Positions 8,643-15,892 of a stretch of 23,006 bases of DNA are shown piece by piece (the stretch's first letter is position 1; every line of letters begins with the position of its first letter). The DNA comes from CAYQOX01 sp964419335 (lineage in GTDB: Bacteria > Hinthialibacterota > Hinthialibacteria > Hinthialibacterales > Hinthialibacteraceae). A model generated the notes under the pieces. That model saw only the letters and a list, made by a program, of their open reading frames with translations, ran no database searches and was not told where the DNA came from. Position numbers and translations under genes: made by a program. The stretch is taken from NCBI GenBank assembly GCA_964419335.1, contig CAYQOX010000058.1, forward strand, positions 1 to 23,006. The letters run 5' to 3'.

Positions 8643-9677
8643 TTATGATAGAGAAAGAGTCTCTGCTTCCTGTTCTGACTTAGCCCATATACACTCGGCA
8701 TGTTCCTCACGCCACTGCTCCACCGCCTCAACAATCTCTTCAATAGTTTCTAAGCGATTAATTTTCTCACGCAAGGGACGCACATTCGGCCAACCTTTCA
8801 CATACCAACTAAAATGCTTGCGCATTTCAAAGACCGCTTTTCGCTCTCCTTTCCACTCCACCGCGGTTTGGATTTGCCGCAGCCATATTGATAATTTCTG
8901 CTCTAAATTAGGTTCGGGCAAAATTTCTCCTGTCTCGAGATAGTGTAAAATATTGCGAAAGATCCATGGATTTCCATAAGCCCCCCGTGCAACCATAACG
9001 CCATCACATTGGGTTTGATCAAACATCTGTTTCGCGGAAGGAGGATCAACGACATCTCCATTTCCTATGACAGGGATATCCAAATAGTCTTTTAAATCTG
9101 CAATCCACTCCCATTGGGCTTGCCCTCCAAAACCCATTAACCGGGTGCGGGCATGAAAAATGATGGCGTCGCATCCTTCGCCTTGCGCAATATCACCAAT
9201 GATACGGTAATTAAGTGAGCGATGGCTAACCCCTGCTCGTATTTTTACAGAGAGGTGTACATTTGTCGCTTTGCGCATCGCCCGTAGGACATACACCAAC
9301 TGAGTAGGAAAAATGGATAAACCACAACCGGAGCGATTTTTGAAAACTTTTTTTACTGGGCAACCTAAATTTAGGTTTACTCCATCAACGCCCAAATCTT
9401 CCGCCATCCGTACTGCGTTGTAAATCACATCGGGGTCGCTGCCAAACAATTGCATCACCAGAGGATGTTCTCCCCGGCATTCTTCTAGCATTGCTTTGGT
9501 TCCGCGGTTTTGTTCTTTCATGCCCCGGGCGCTTATTAGTTCAGAAAATGTTAATGGGCACCCGTGCTGGCGACATATTTCGCGGTAGGCACGATCGGTT
9601 ACACCCGCCACCGGAGCGAGCATCACTAAAGGCAATTCCAACGAAGGTTTGACATCACGAGGCGGTAAAACAGCCAT
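8643..9677 (-). CDS. dusB: tRNA-dihydrouridine synthase, DusB type
   Basis: A 344-residue FMN-dependent enzyme reducing uridine to dihydrouridine in tRNA. The TIM barrel opens with LVMLAPVAGVTDRAYREICR (the FMN phosphate/substrate entry), followed by SELISARGM, HPLVMQLFGSDPD, and NLNLGCPVKKV with the catalytic cysteine at C106. VKIRAG, FHARTR, VIGNGDV, and MVARGAYGNPWIF complete the FMN site. The C-terminal helical domain contains MRKHFSWYVKGWP, similar to the DusB-specific RKH-x-x-WY segment. A slight oddity is NRSGCGL where most members read GAGAAL. The ATG has only a weak GGA site. It is divergent from the DAHP synthase gene and convergent with 6890-8569, so it is probably monocistronic. 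DusB rather than another Dus subgroup is likely but not certain. Confidence 0.9.
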   Translation of the reverse strand: MAVLPPRDVKPSLELPLVMLAPVAGVTDRAYREICRQHGCPLTFSELISARGMKEQNRGTKAMLEECRGEHPLVMQLFGSDPDVIYNAVRMAEDLGVDGVNLNLGCPVKKVFKNRSGCGLSIFPTQLVYVLRAMRKATNVHLSVKIRAGVSHRSLNYRIIGDIAQGEGCDAIIFHARTRLMGFGGQAQWEWIADLKDYLDIPVIGNGDVVDPPSAKQMFDQTQCDGVMVARGAYGNPWIFRNILHYLETGEILPEPNLEQKLSIWLRQIQTAVEWKGERKAVFEMRKHFSWYVKGWPNVRPLREKINRLETIEEIVEAVEQWREEHAECIWAKSEQEAETLSLS

Positions 9678-9706
9678 GAATAATTCCGTTTCTTACTCTA
9701 GTAATT

Positions 9707-9746
9707 CAAGATAAATCACATGCCCTCACAACACGATTTATCCTTG
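9707..9746. promoter_or_regulatory. Imperfect inverted repeat, candidate operator between dusB and aroF
   Basis: CAAGATAAATC (9707-9717) and GATTTATCCTTG (9735-9746) are reverse complements except for one extra base. They are 17 nt apart, and the right arm overlaps the TTGACG box at 9744-9749. The position between divergent genes and over a -35 box suggests a protein-binding site. A cruciform or RNA hairpin by chance is the alternative. Confidence 0.4.
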
Positions 9747-9771
9747 ACGTTTATTTCAAAAGAAATATTGT
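9744..9771 (+). promoter_or_regulatory. Candidate sigma-70 promoter for the DAHP synthase gene
   Basis: TTGACG (9744-9749) is followed after 16 nt by TATTGT (9766-9771), or after 18 nt by TTGTAT. It is the best -35 box seen in the 490-nt gap and would place the transcript start near 9780, giving a leader of about 390 nt. Confidence 0.4.
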
Positions 9772-10168
9772 ATTTGGTAAATAGCCTATGTCCAGCATAG
9801 GGCCAATTCGTAAACTCATCTCAATATTACTTCTTAATTATCTTCAATGTAATTTATACCTTTCATATGGCTTTTCTTATAGACCAATTTCATCTATAAT
9901 TGTAAAATCTGTTCCAAATGAATATGAGTGGGCTTGTCAAACAGTAAAGCCAAAGCATCCAGGATCGAATTTCACATTTCCTCGAAGAAAGACAACCACT
10001 CCATGTTTTTTCCATCAGAATGGCTTGTACCTAAGCTATTCAGGCAGGATAAATCATTCCTATAACATTCAATCATTTAATACATTGAATTCCTATCCTG
10101 GACAAAAATTAAGGAACAAACTGATTTATTGCCGTATTATTAACTTAAAAAAGGCACGAGGTGTTATC
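9772..10168 (+). promoter_or_regulatory. Long non-coding leader of aroF with nested stem-loop
   Basis: Between the putative promoter and the GTG start there are nearly 400 nt with no convincing gene. The frame happens to stay open from 9788, but the peptide has no similarity to DAHP synthases and no codon pattern like the neighbours. The clearest structure is a nested hairpin: CAGGATA (10045-10051) pairs with TATCCTG (10094-10100). Inside it ATTCAAT (10067-10073) pairs with ATTGAAT (10084-10090). A small hairpin CCTATG/CATAGG (9785-9801) lies at the 5' end. I recognise no known riboswitch or T-box motif. Confidence 0.4.
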
Positions 10169-11251
10169 GTGATTATTACAATGAATCCCAATGCCACAAA
10201 AGAAGACATTGAAAATGTGGAAACGATGATTGAGGAGGCTGGTTATACAGTCCATCCCATCTATGGTACTAATTTAACTGTACTTGCGGCTGTAGGCGAT
10301 GAACGCGGGAAAGAAAATCTTTATGATCGCTTAACAAGCCAGCCTATGGTGGACAAGGTTGAATTTATTCTTCCTCCCTTCAAGTTGGTTTGCCGTGAAA
10401 TGCGAAAAGGTATTACTCGTCCCGATACCTTCATCGATATTGAGTTTAAATGGAAAGAAGGGAAGAAAAAAGTTACCATAGGCAGCGATCAATTTGTAGT
10501 CATGGCGGGTCCTTGCTCGGTGGAAACCCGTGACCAAATCATGGAATGCGCACGTTTTGCCAAAGATAATGGCGCCACGATATTGCGAGGGGGGGCGTTC
10601 AAACCTCGGACGTCTCCTTATAGCTTCCAAGGGTTAGAAGAGGAAGGGTTAAAACTTCTGGCAGAAGCACGCCATGAATATGGACTGGCTGTCGTAACAG
10701 AACTAATGGACGCTCACCATCTGGAATTGGTTGATCGCTATGCGGATATCATTCAGATCGGCGCCCGGAATATGCAAAATTTCATGTTGCTCAAATCTCT
10801 CAGCTCGACTCAAAAACCGGTTTTACTGAAACGGGGGATGTCTTCAACGCTGGATGAATGGCTTATGTCTGCCGAATACATCGCCTCTGTGGGAAATAGC
10901 AATGTCATCCTTTGCGAGCGGGGAATCCGTACCTTCGAAACCCGATACCGTAATACTTTAGATTTAAATGCTGTGCCTGCGTTGAAAAAATTAACCCATT
11001 TGCCTCTTATTGTCGATCCAAGCCATGGAACAGGCCGGTCGGATTTAGTCCTCCCTATGGCCTTGGCCGCAGCCGCCTCGGGATGTCATGGTGTTATTCT
11101 TGAAATCCATCCTCAACCTTCGAAAGCATGGTCGGATGGAGCTCAATCACTTGATGAAAAAGGTTTTCAGGCAACAATGAACGCATTGAATCCTTTACTT
11201 GAGTCTCTCGGGAAATCGTTGATTAAAGAAGAAGAAATAGCAAAGGTATAA
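10169..11251 (+). CDS. aroF: 3-deoxy-7-phosphoheptulonate synthase, type I-beta (DAHP synthase)
   Basis: A 360-residue cytoplasmic enzyme condensing phosphoenolpyruvate and erythrose-4-phosphate in the first step of the shikimate pathway. Residues 1-70 form an ACT/ferredoxin-like regulatory domain (IITMNPNATKEDIENV at the start), as in Thermotoga-type enzymes feedback-controlled by aromatic amino acids. The catalytic barrel shows AGPCSVE, GGAFKPRTSPYSFQG, GARNMQNF, LLKRG, CERGIRTFE and DPSHGTGR, which cover the substrate and metal-binding residues. The frame is open from 9788, but the family begins M-I-I-x-M. A GTG at 10169 with GAGG 7 nt upstream fits exactly, so I set the start there. Single gene with a long leader. 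Whether it is inhibited by Phe, Tyr or prephenate cannot be told. Confidence 0.95.
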   Translation: MIITMNPNATKEDIENVETMIEEAGYTVHPIYGTNLTVLAAVGDERGKENLYDRLTSQPMVDKVEFILPPFKLVCREMRKGITRPDTFIDIEFKWKEGKKKVTIGSDQFVVMAGPCSVETRDQIMECARFAKDNGATILRGGAFKPRTSPYSFQGLEEEGLKLLAEARHEYGLAVVTELMDAHHLELVDRYADIIQIGARNMQNFMLLKSLSSTQKPVLLKRGMSSTLDEWLMSAEYIASVGNSNVILCERGIRTFETRYRNTLDLNAVPALKKLTHLPLIVDPSHGTGRSDLVLPMALAAAASGCHGVILEIHPQPSKAWSDGAQSLDEKGFQATMNALNPLLESLGKSLIKEEEIAKV

Positions 11252-11460
11252 CAAGAGAAAAAAATACGGTCATTCATTTAAATATGCAATTATAAAAAAC
11301 GGTGGTATTAATTCGATTGTTCTGAATTTAAAAAACAAGAAAAACATTTCTAAGAAAAAATACTGAAAGTACTTTTCCACCGCTTGAATGTTTTACGGGG
11401 AACCAGTAGCTTACTTGGTTGTTTGAATGGTAAATCTTCCATTCATCCTAATTTATCCAA
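11252..11460. other. Intergenic region with two tandem small hairpins
   Basis: No gene is seen here. AACCA-GTA (11401-11408) pairs with TAC-T-TGGTT (11412-11420) with one bulge. TGAATGG (11424-11430) pairs perfectly with CCATTCA (11439-11445) around an 8-nt loop. Neither is followed by a real T-tract, so a standard terminator for aroF is not evident, though one of these may attenuate readthrough. A GCTTGAAT at 11382-11389 is a third copy of the core found in the downstream inverted repeat. Confidence 0.35.
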
Positions 11461-11518
11461 ATTCAAGCAAAAATAACATAGTTCAATATCAAACCCGTAC
11501 ATCATATTTTGCTTGAAT
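11461..11518. promoter_or_regulatory. 12-bp inverted repeat upstream of the rsmD-fab operon
   Basis: ATTCAAGCAAAA (11461-11472) and TTTTGCTTGAAT (11507-11518) are perfect reverse complements with 34 nt between them. The right arm ends 24 nt before the rsmD start. A weak promoter candidate (TTCAAT at 11482-11487, 17 nt, TATTTT at 11505-11510) falls between and into the arms. This is a plausible operator for the nine-gene operon; no known regulator motif is recognised. Confidence 0.4.
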
Positions 11519-11542
11519 AATTCTTAAATCCTGGGTTGAGTC

Positions 11543-12100
11543 ATGCGTATCATCGCCGGGTCGTACAAAAACCGGATGATACACGCTCCGCGGACAAAAT
11601 CGCTGGATAGTTCCACCTCGATGACGCGGGAAGCGTTGTTTAATATCCTCGGTGAAGAGATTCTAGAAACACGATTCGCCGATTTATACGCGGGGAGTGG
11701 TTCTGTGGGCCTAGAAGCCATAAGCCGGGGCGCAGCTCGTGTGACGTTTGTAGAAAATCAAAAGAAGATTGCTTCGACAATTCGGCATTCGCTCAAAATC
11801 TTGAATATCAGTCGGGATCAAGCCCGAGTTTGGGTGAATGATGTTTTTAAATTGGCTGAATCCAATAACGAGTGGGTCCATTGGGATATTGCTTTTCTAG
11901 ACCCACCGCGAATGGTAAAAGAAGACTTTTTGGATAAACTCGTTCGACGGGGTGTACTCGGCAATGAAAAACTTATTGTTGTAGAACGTCCGGTGGAAAA
12001 TTGTACACAAATTAGTTCTAAATTATTACCTTTGCTGGATTATCGAGTATACGGTAAAGCAAGTTTATTCTTCTTTGAGGGTAGTTACACATTTTTGTAA
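11543..12100 (+). CDS. rsmD: 16S rRNA (guanine-966 N2)-methyltransferase RsmD
   Basis: A 185-residue Rossmann-fold methyltransferase that modifies G966 of 16S rRNA using S-adenosylmethionine during 30S assembly. The N-terminus MRIIAGSYKN is family-typical; the RPT-x-x-x-REALFNIL region is present as SSTSMTREALFNIL. Motif I is DLYAGSGSVGLEAISRGA (47-64), the acidic ribose-binding residue is in VTFVENQ, and motif IV is LDPPR at 119-123. Most homologues have DPPY or NPPF here, so R123 in the last position is unusual. There is only a weak ribosome binding site. It is the first gene of the operon, 15 nt before coaD; rsmD-coaD pairs are very common in bacteria, which supports the call. Confidence 0.9.
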   Translation: MRIIAGSYKNRMIHAPRTKSLDSSTSMTREALFNILGEEILETRFADLYAGSGSVGLEAISRGAARVTFVENQKKIASTIRHSLKILNISRDQARVWVNDVFKLAESNNEWVHWDIAFLDPPRMVKEDFLDKLVRRGVLGNEKLIVVERPVENCTQISSKLLPLLDYRVYGKASLFFFEGSYTFL

Positions 12101-12115
12101 GGAGCATCCAAGGCC

Positions 12116-12634
12116 ATGTCAACTTTAACCGCCGTTTATCCAGGAAGTTTTGATCCGGTTACCTATGGCCATTTGGATTTAATCCAGCGAAGTACAAAAC
12201 TTTTTGATCACTTGATCGTTGCAGTCGTATCAAATCCAGGCAAAACCCCCCTGTTTACTTTGCGGGAACGTTTGGATTTACTTCATAAAACAGTTGAAGG
12301 ACGTATTCAGACTACGGTTGAAGTTGACTCCTTTGATGGGTTGCTCGTTGATTTTATGAATAGAAAGAACGCTCATGTTGTCATTCGGGGGTTTCGGGCA
12401 GTCTCGGATTTCGAGTTTGAATTCGAAATGGCATTAACCAATCGTAGACTTGACAAAAAAATTGAAACAGTCTTTATGGCCCCCAGCGAAGAACATATTT
12501 TTCTTCGGGCTAGTTTGGTGAAAGAAATTGCTCAATTTGGCGGGAGTGTCTCTGATTTTGTCCCTTCAATTGTGGAGCAGCAATTACACCAAAAATTTCA
12601 AGATTTGAAACTTAAGCAAAATCAAATTCGATAA
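12116..12634 (+). CDS. coaD: Phosphopantetheine adenylyltransferase
   Basis: A 172-residue nucleotidyltransferase making dephospho-CoA from 4'-phosphopantetheine and ATP, the penultimate step of coenzyme A synthesis. It shows YPGSFDPVTYGHLDLIQRS (8-26) with the TxGH nucleotide-binding motif, KTPLFTLRERLDLL, VIRGFRAVSDFEFEFEMA and a C-terminal LRASLVKEIAQFGGSVSDFVP. The usual ISSSxVKEIA is LRASLVKEIA here, a mild variation of the ATP-binding signature. An AAGGAG site precedes the ATG. Its place before L32, plsX and acpP is meaningful, because CoA supplies both acyl-CoA substrates and the 4'-phosphopantetheine arm of ACP. Confident assignment. Confidence 0.95.
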   Translation: MSTLTAVYPGSFDPVTYGHLDLIQRSTKLFDHLIVAVVSNPGKTPLFTLRERLDLLHKTVEGRIQTTVEVDSFDGLLVDFMNRKNAHVVIRGFRAVSDFEFEFEMALTNRRLDKKIETVFMAPSEEHIFLRASLVKEIAQFGGSVSDFVPSIVEQQLHQKFQDLKLKQNQIR

Positions 12635-12659
12635 ATATTTTCAACAAGAGGAACAAATC

Positions 12660-12827
12660 ATGGCTCATCCAAAACGTCGCAAATCTAAATCCAAAACCAG
12701 AATGAAACGTTCGCACCATGCCCTAACTCCAAAAACGGTGGTTGAATGTCCAAATTGCCGTGAAAAAAAACTTCCCCATCGAGTTTGCCCTCATTGTGGA
12801 TATTATAGAGACCAATTCGTTGCGTAA
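12660..12827 (+). CDS. rpmF: 50S ribosomal protein L32
   Basis: A 55-residue small basic protein. It starts MAHPKRRKSKSKTRMKRSHH, the typical L32 N-terminal sequence, and carries a zinc ribbon CPNC (30-33) ... CPHC (43-46). This is the four-cysteine (zinc-binding) version rather than the cysteine-free paralogue. An AGAGGA ribosome binding site precedes the ATG. It lies 25 nt after coaD and 20 nt before plsX, the conserved rpmF-plsX linkage of many bacteria. The DUF177 (YceD) gene that often precedes rpmF is not present here. Confidence 0.96.
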   Translation: MAHPKRRKSKSKTRMKRSHHALTPKTVVECPNCREKKLPHRVCPHCGYYRDQFVA

Positions 12828-12847
12828 TTGCGGAAGGGTAGCAACTT

Positions 12848-13837
12848 ATGAAAATCGCTGTTGACGCCATGGGCGGGGATCGCGCCCCTGAGGATATCAT
12901 TGCCGGAGTGCGCCTCTTTCTTGAATCCAATCAGGATGCTGAAATACTTTTGGTTGGTCACCAAGAAAAGTTAAATACTTCCTTTACAGATTTACCTGCC
13001 CATGTGGTTCACGCGGAATCTGTAGTTGATATGCATGAATCTCCCTCCACGGCTTTAAAAAAGAAAAAAGATTCGTCCATTGCAGTCGCGACCTCCTTAG
13101 TAAAAAGCGGGAAAGCAGATGCCTTGTTATCCATGGGGAATTCAGGCGCAACGGTGGCGTTCGCTTTGTTTATTCTTGGCCGCTTACCCAAGATTTCTCG
13201 TCCCGCGATCGTCGCTCCTATGCCAACCTTGAATGGATACACTTTGCTATTGGATGTAGGGGCCACTGTAGACTGTAAGCCTGAACATTTACAACATTTT
13301 GCTGCCATGGGTTCGGTTTATTCCCATTTGGCTTTTAACGTAGAGAATCCCAACGTTGGTTTACTCTCGATTGGCGAAGAAGAAAGTAAAGGGAATGAAC
13401 TTACCACCAACACCGTGCCTCTACTCAAAGAGATCCCGATTAACTTTGTCGGCAACGTGGAAGGGGTCGATATCATGGAAGGTACTGTGGATGTTGTGGT
13501 GTGTGATGGCTTTGTAGGGAACGTGATCTTGAAATTTGGTGAAGGCCTGGTTGAAATGTTTGCCAATGCTCTCCAAGTGGAAACTGACCAGGTCTTAGGA
13601 GAAGACTTAGACCGAGAGCACCGCATGGCGTTCCTAAAAGAAACCATGCAACGAGTGGACTACACGGCTTACGGCGGTGCTTTATTACTTGGTGTTCAGG
13701 GCCATTGTTTGATTGGCCATGGACGTTCTGGACCCAAAGCAATCGCGAATGGAATCCATGCCGCGAAAACCGCTGCCGAAAAATGTCCCCTGAATCAGTT
13801 AGAAAAGGCACTTCTTAATTCAAGTGTCGTAGCGTGA
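12848..13837 (+). CDS. plsX: Phosphate acyltransferase PlsX
   Basis: A 329-residue peripheral membrane enzyme converting acyl-ACP and phosphate into acyl-phosphate, the acyl donor for glycerol-3-phosphate acylation by PlsY. The N-terminus MKIAVDAMGGDRAPEDIIAG is diagnostic. MGNSGATVAFALFILGRLP, SRPAIVAPMPT, LLLDVGATVDCKPEHLQHFA and VCDGFVGNVILKFGEG follow in family order. The length is normal for the family. The start ATG has a GGAAGGG site. It sits directly after rpmF and before fabH, as in Bacillus and many other lineages, linking phospholipid and fatty acid synthesis. Confidence 0.97.
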   Translation: MKIAVDAMGGDRAPEDIIAGVRLFLESNQDAEILLVGHQEKLNTSFTDLPAHVVHAESVVDMHESPSTALKKKKDSSIAVATSLVKSGKADALLSMGNSGATVAFALFILGRLPKISRPAIVAPMPTLNGYTLLLDVGATVDCKPEHLQHFAAMGSVYSHLAFNVENPNVGLLSIGEEESKGNELTTNTVPLLKEIPINFVGNVEGVDIMEGTVDVVVCDGFVGNVILKFGEGLVEMFANALQVETDQVLGEDLDREHRMAFLKETMQRVDYTAYGGALLLGVQGHCLIGHGRSGPKAIANGIHAAKTAAEKCPLNQLEKALLNSSVVA

Positions 13838-13859
13838 ATTCAAGAGAGGATGAAAGGTA

Positions 13860-14843
13860 GTGAGAGCGCATATAGTTTCTACGGGAATGGCTGTTCCTGA
13901 CCGTGTTGTAAATAATTTTGATCTTGAAAAAATTGTCGATACATCTGATCAATGGATCCGCGAACGCACTGGGATGTTTGAACGCCGTATCTCCGATGAG
14001 AATACGGCTTCTTCTGATTTGGCATGCCAGGCTTCGAAAGCCGCTTTGGATAACGCTGGAATAACCCCCGAGGAAATTGACGCGATCTTAGTTGCCACCA
14101 TCTCAGGGGATTACATCTTCCCAGCAACAGCATGTGTACTCCAAGAAAAGTTAGGGGCGAACCATGCCATGGCTTTCGATCTTTCAGCCGCCTGTTCAGG
14201 GTACATTTATGGCCTGTCTATCGCTAAGGCTTATATTGAATCCGGCATGTATAAAAATCTCCTCTTAGTTGGTGTGGATACCTTAACGAAAGTGGTGGAT
14301 TGGGAAGATCGAAGCAGCTGCGTGCTTTTCGGAGATGGGGCAGGGGCAACCATTATCCAACCCAATGGAATATCTGACGGTGCAGGTGTTCTCGATGCCA
14401 TCCTCGGTTCGGATGGTAGTGCCGCCGAACTTCTTTATCAACCTTGCGGCGGTTCTAAACTACCTTTAACCGAAGAACGAATTCGCGAAAAAAAACATTG
14501 TTTATACCTTAACGGACGCGAAATCTTTAAACACGCGGTTCGGGTCATGGCGCAAACCAGCGAAGAAATATTACGACGATGCGGCTTGACCATGGATGAT
14601 ATTAAATTGATCATCCCCCATCAGGCAAATATGAGAATTCTTGAGTCGGTTGCCAAGCGTCTCGGTGTTTCCACGGAACGCTTTTATTTAAATATTGAAA
14701 AATATGCGAATACCTCTGGTGCCACAATCCCCATTGCCATACATGAAGCTCTACAGGAAGGCTGTCTCCAAAAAGGGGATTTAGCTCTCCTTGTTTCGTT
14801 TGGCGGAGGACTCACCTGGGGATCCAGCATCGTAAAATTTTAA
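13860..14843 (+). CDS. fabH: 3-oxoacyl-ACP synthase III (FabH)
   Basis: A 327-residue thiolase-fold enzyme that starts fatty acid synthesis by condensing acetyl-CoA (or a branched acyl-CoA) with malonyl-ACP. The catalytic triad is visible: C112 in AACSGYIYG, H254 in IPHQANMRI and N284 in YANTSGATIP. DQWIRERTGM, RSSCVLFGDGAGA and SFGGGLTWGSSIVKF are also conserved. The start is GTG, chosen for its MRAHI beginning and a GAGAGGA site 9 nt upstream. It lies 22 nt after plsX. Primer preference cannot be read from the sequence. A 119-nt gap with a palindrome separates it from fabD. Confidence 0.96.
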   Translation: MRAHIVSTGMAVPDRVVNNFDLEKIVDTSDQWIRERTGMFERRISDENTASSDLACQASKAALDNAGITPEEIDAILVATISGDYIFPATACVLQEKLGANHAMAFDLSAACSGYIYGLSIAKAYIESGMYKNLLLVGVDTLTKVVDWEDRSSCVLFGDGAGATIIQPNGISDGAGVLDAILGSDGSAAELLYQPCGGSKLPLTEERIREKKHCLYLNGREIFKHAVRVMAQTSEEILRRCGLTMDDIKLIIPHQANMRILESVAKRLGVSTERFYLNIEKYANTSGATIPIAIHEALQEGCLQKGDLALLVSFGGGLTWGSSIVKF

Positions 14844-14894
14844 ATCCTAGCAACACCCCCACAGGTTCAAATTCTTGACCTCTTGATTTACCAT

Positions 14895-14928
14895 CATTCG
14901 TTCTACGATCTTTATAAAGACTCGAATG
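14895..14928. promoter_or_regulatory. Stem-loop in the fabH-fabD gap
   Basis: The gap between fabH and fabD (14844-14962) is the longest in the operon. CATTCG (14895-14900) pairs with CGAATG (14923-14928), enclosing a 12-bp self-complementary TCTTTATAAAGA (14909-14920). There is no T-tract, so this is more likely an RNA processing or regulatory element, or a site for an internal promoter, than a terminator. Confidence 0.3.
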
Positions 14929-14962
14929 AGTTTTAACAACAAGGAAAAAATTAAAAAAACAG

Positions 14963-15892
14963 ATGATGACACACAAAATCGCTTTTCTATTTCCAGGACA
15001 AGGTTCACAAGAAAAAAATATGGGGTTGGATCTTTTGGATTCTTATCCTCAAGCCAAAGAACGCATTCAACACTCCCAGGCAATCTTAGGATGGTCGTTG
15101 GAAGAAATTGTAACCGCTGAAGATGACCGTCTTAATACCACGTTATATACCCAACCCGCCCTTTATATCGTGAGTTCTATTATTGTAGAAATCTTGGCAG
15201 AAGCCGGTTTTCGTCCTACGCTGGTTGCCGGTCATAGTGCGGGAGAATATCCTGCGCTTACATTCGCCAAGGCTTGGGATTTCGAAACAGGGCTTAAGGT
15301 TATCGCTGAACGAGCGCGCTTGATGCACAAAAATAAGAATCCCGGTGCGATGGCCGCGATCATTGGCCTGGATAGCAACACGATCGAGGAAACTTGTTCC
15401 CAAGCAGAGGGTATCGTTCAAATTGCAGCGTTGAATTCACCAAAACAAACTGTAATCACAGGAGAGGTAGAAGCCATAGATTCTATTCTTCCAATCCTAA
15501 AAGAAAAAGGCGCCCGTCGCGCAACCAAATTGAAAACCAGCGGAGCCTTTCACTCTCCGTTAATGAAAGAGGCTCAAGAGCAGTTAGAGACTTATCTCGC
15601 GGATATCAAAATTCGCTCTCCTGAAATCCCCTTAGTTTCCAATAACACGGGAAAAGCCGTCACTGAGGCTGAACCAATTCGCCAACACTTGGTTAAACAG
15701 TTAGGTGAACCGGTGCAATGGGTTAAGTGTATGCAATTCATTGAAAAGGAATGTGAGAGCGCGATCGAAGTGGGTCCCGGGAAAGTCCTCACGGGCTTAG
15801 CGAAAGCATGTTGCCATCAACTTCCCTGTGCAAACACCGCCACTTTGGATGGCGTTAGAAAGGTAATGGATGAATATGACCTTGGATCTTGA
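14963..15892 (+). CDS. fabD: Malonyl-CoA:ACP transacylase
   Basis: A 309-residue alpha/beta hydrolase-fold enzyme loading malonyl units from CoA onto ACP. IAFLFPGQGSQ (6-16) gives the oxyanion glutamine Q12, GHSAGEY (90-96) the nucleophile S92, ERARLM the malonate-binding R117, and GAFHSPLM the catalytic H197. Near the end VGPGKVLTGL is also conserved. Two ATG codons stand in tandem (14963 and 14966). The nearest purine-rich site, AAGGA at 14941, is about 17 nt from the first, unusually far, so translation initiation may be weak. The 3' end overlaps fabG by 23 nt, indicating translational coupling. Confidence 0.96.
   Translation: MMTHKIAFLFPGQGSQEKNMGLDLLDSYPQAKERIQHSQAILGWSLEEIVTAEDDRLNTTLYTQPALYIVSSIIVEILAEAGFRPTLVAGHSAGEYPALTFAKAWDFETGLKVIAERARLMHKNKNPGAMAAIIGLDSNTIEETCSQAEGIVQIAALNSPKQTVITGEVEAIDSILPILKEKGARRATKLKTSGAFHSPLMKEAQEQLETYLADIKIRSPEIPLVSNNTGKAVTEAEPIRQHLVKQLGEPVQWVKCMQFIEKECESAIEVGPGKVLTGLAKACCHQLPCANTATLDGVRKVMDEYDLGS

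Noticed and set aside
9788..10168. In-frame N-terminal extension of DAHP synthase by 127 codons
   Set aside because: The extension has no resemblance to the family. The normal family N-terminus begins at the GTG at 10169, which has its own ribosome binding site, and the extra stretch contains hairpins and AT-rich sequence typical of non-coding DNA.
13473..13811. Minus-strand open frame opposite plsX
   Set aside because: It is fully contained in a well-conserved gene on the other strand, and its peptide resembles no protein I know.
14860..14885. Possible tRNA T-arm-like GGTTCAAAT sequence
   Set aside because: No acceptor stem, anticodon arm or D-arm can be drawn around it.
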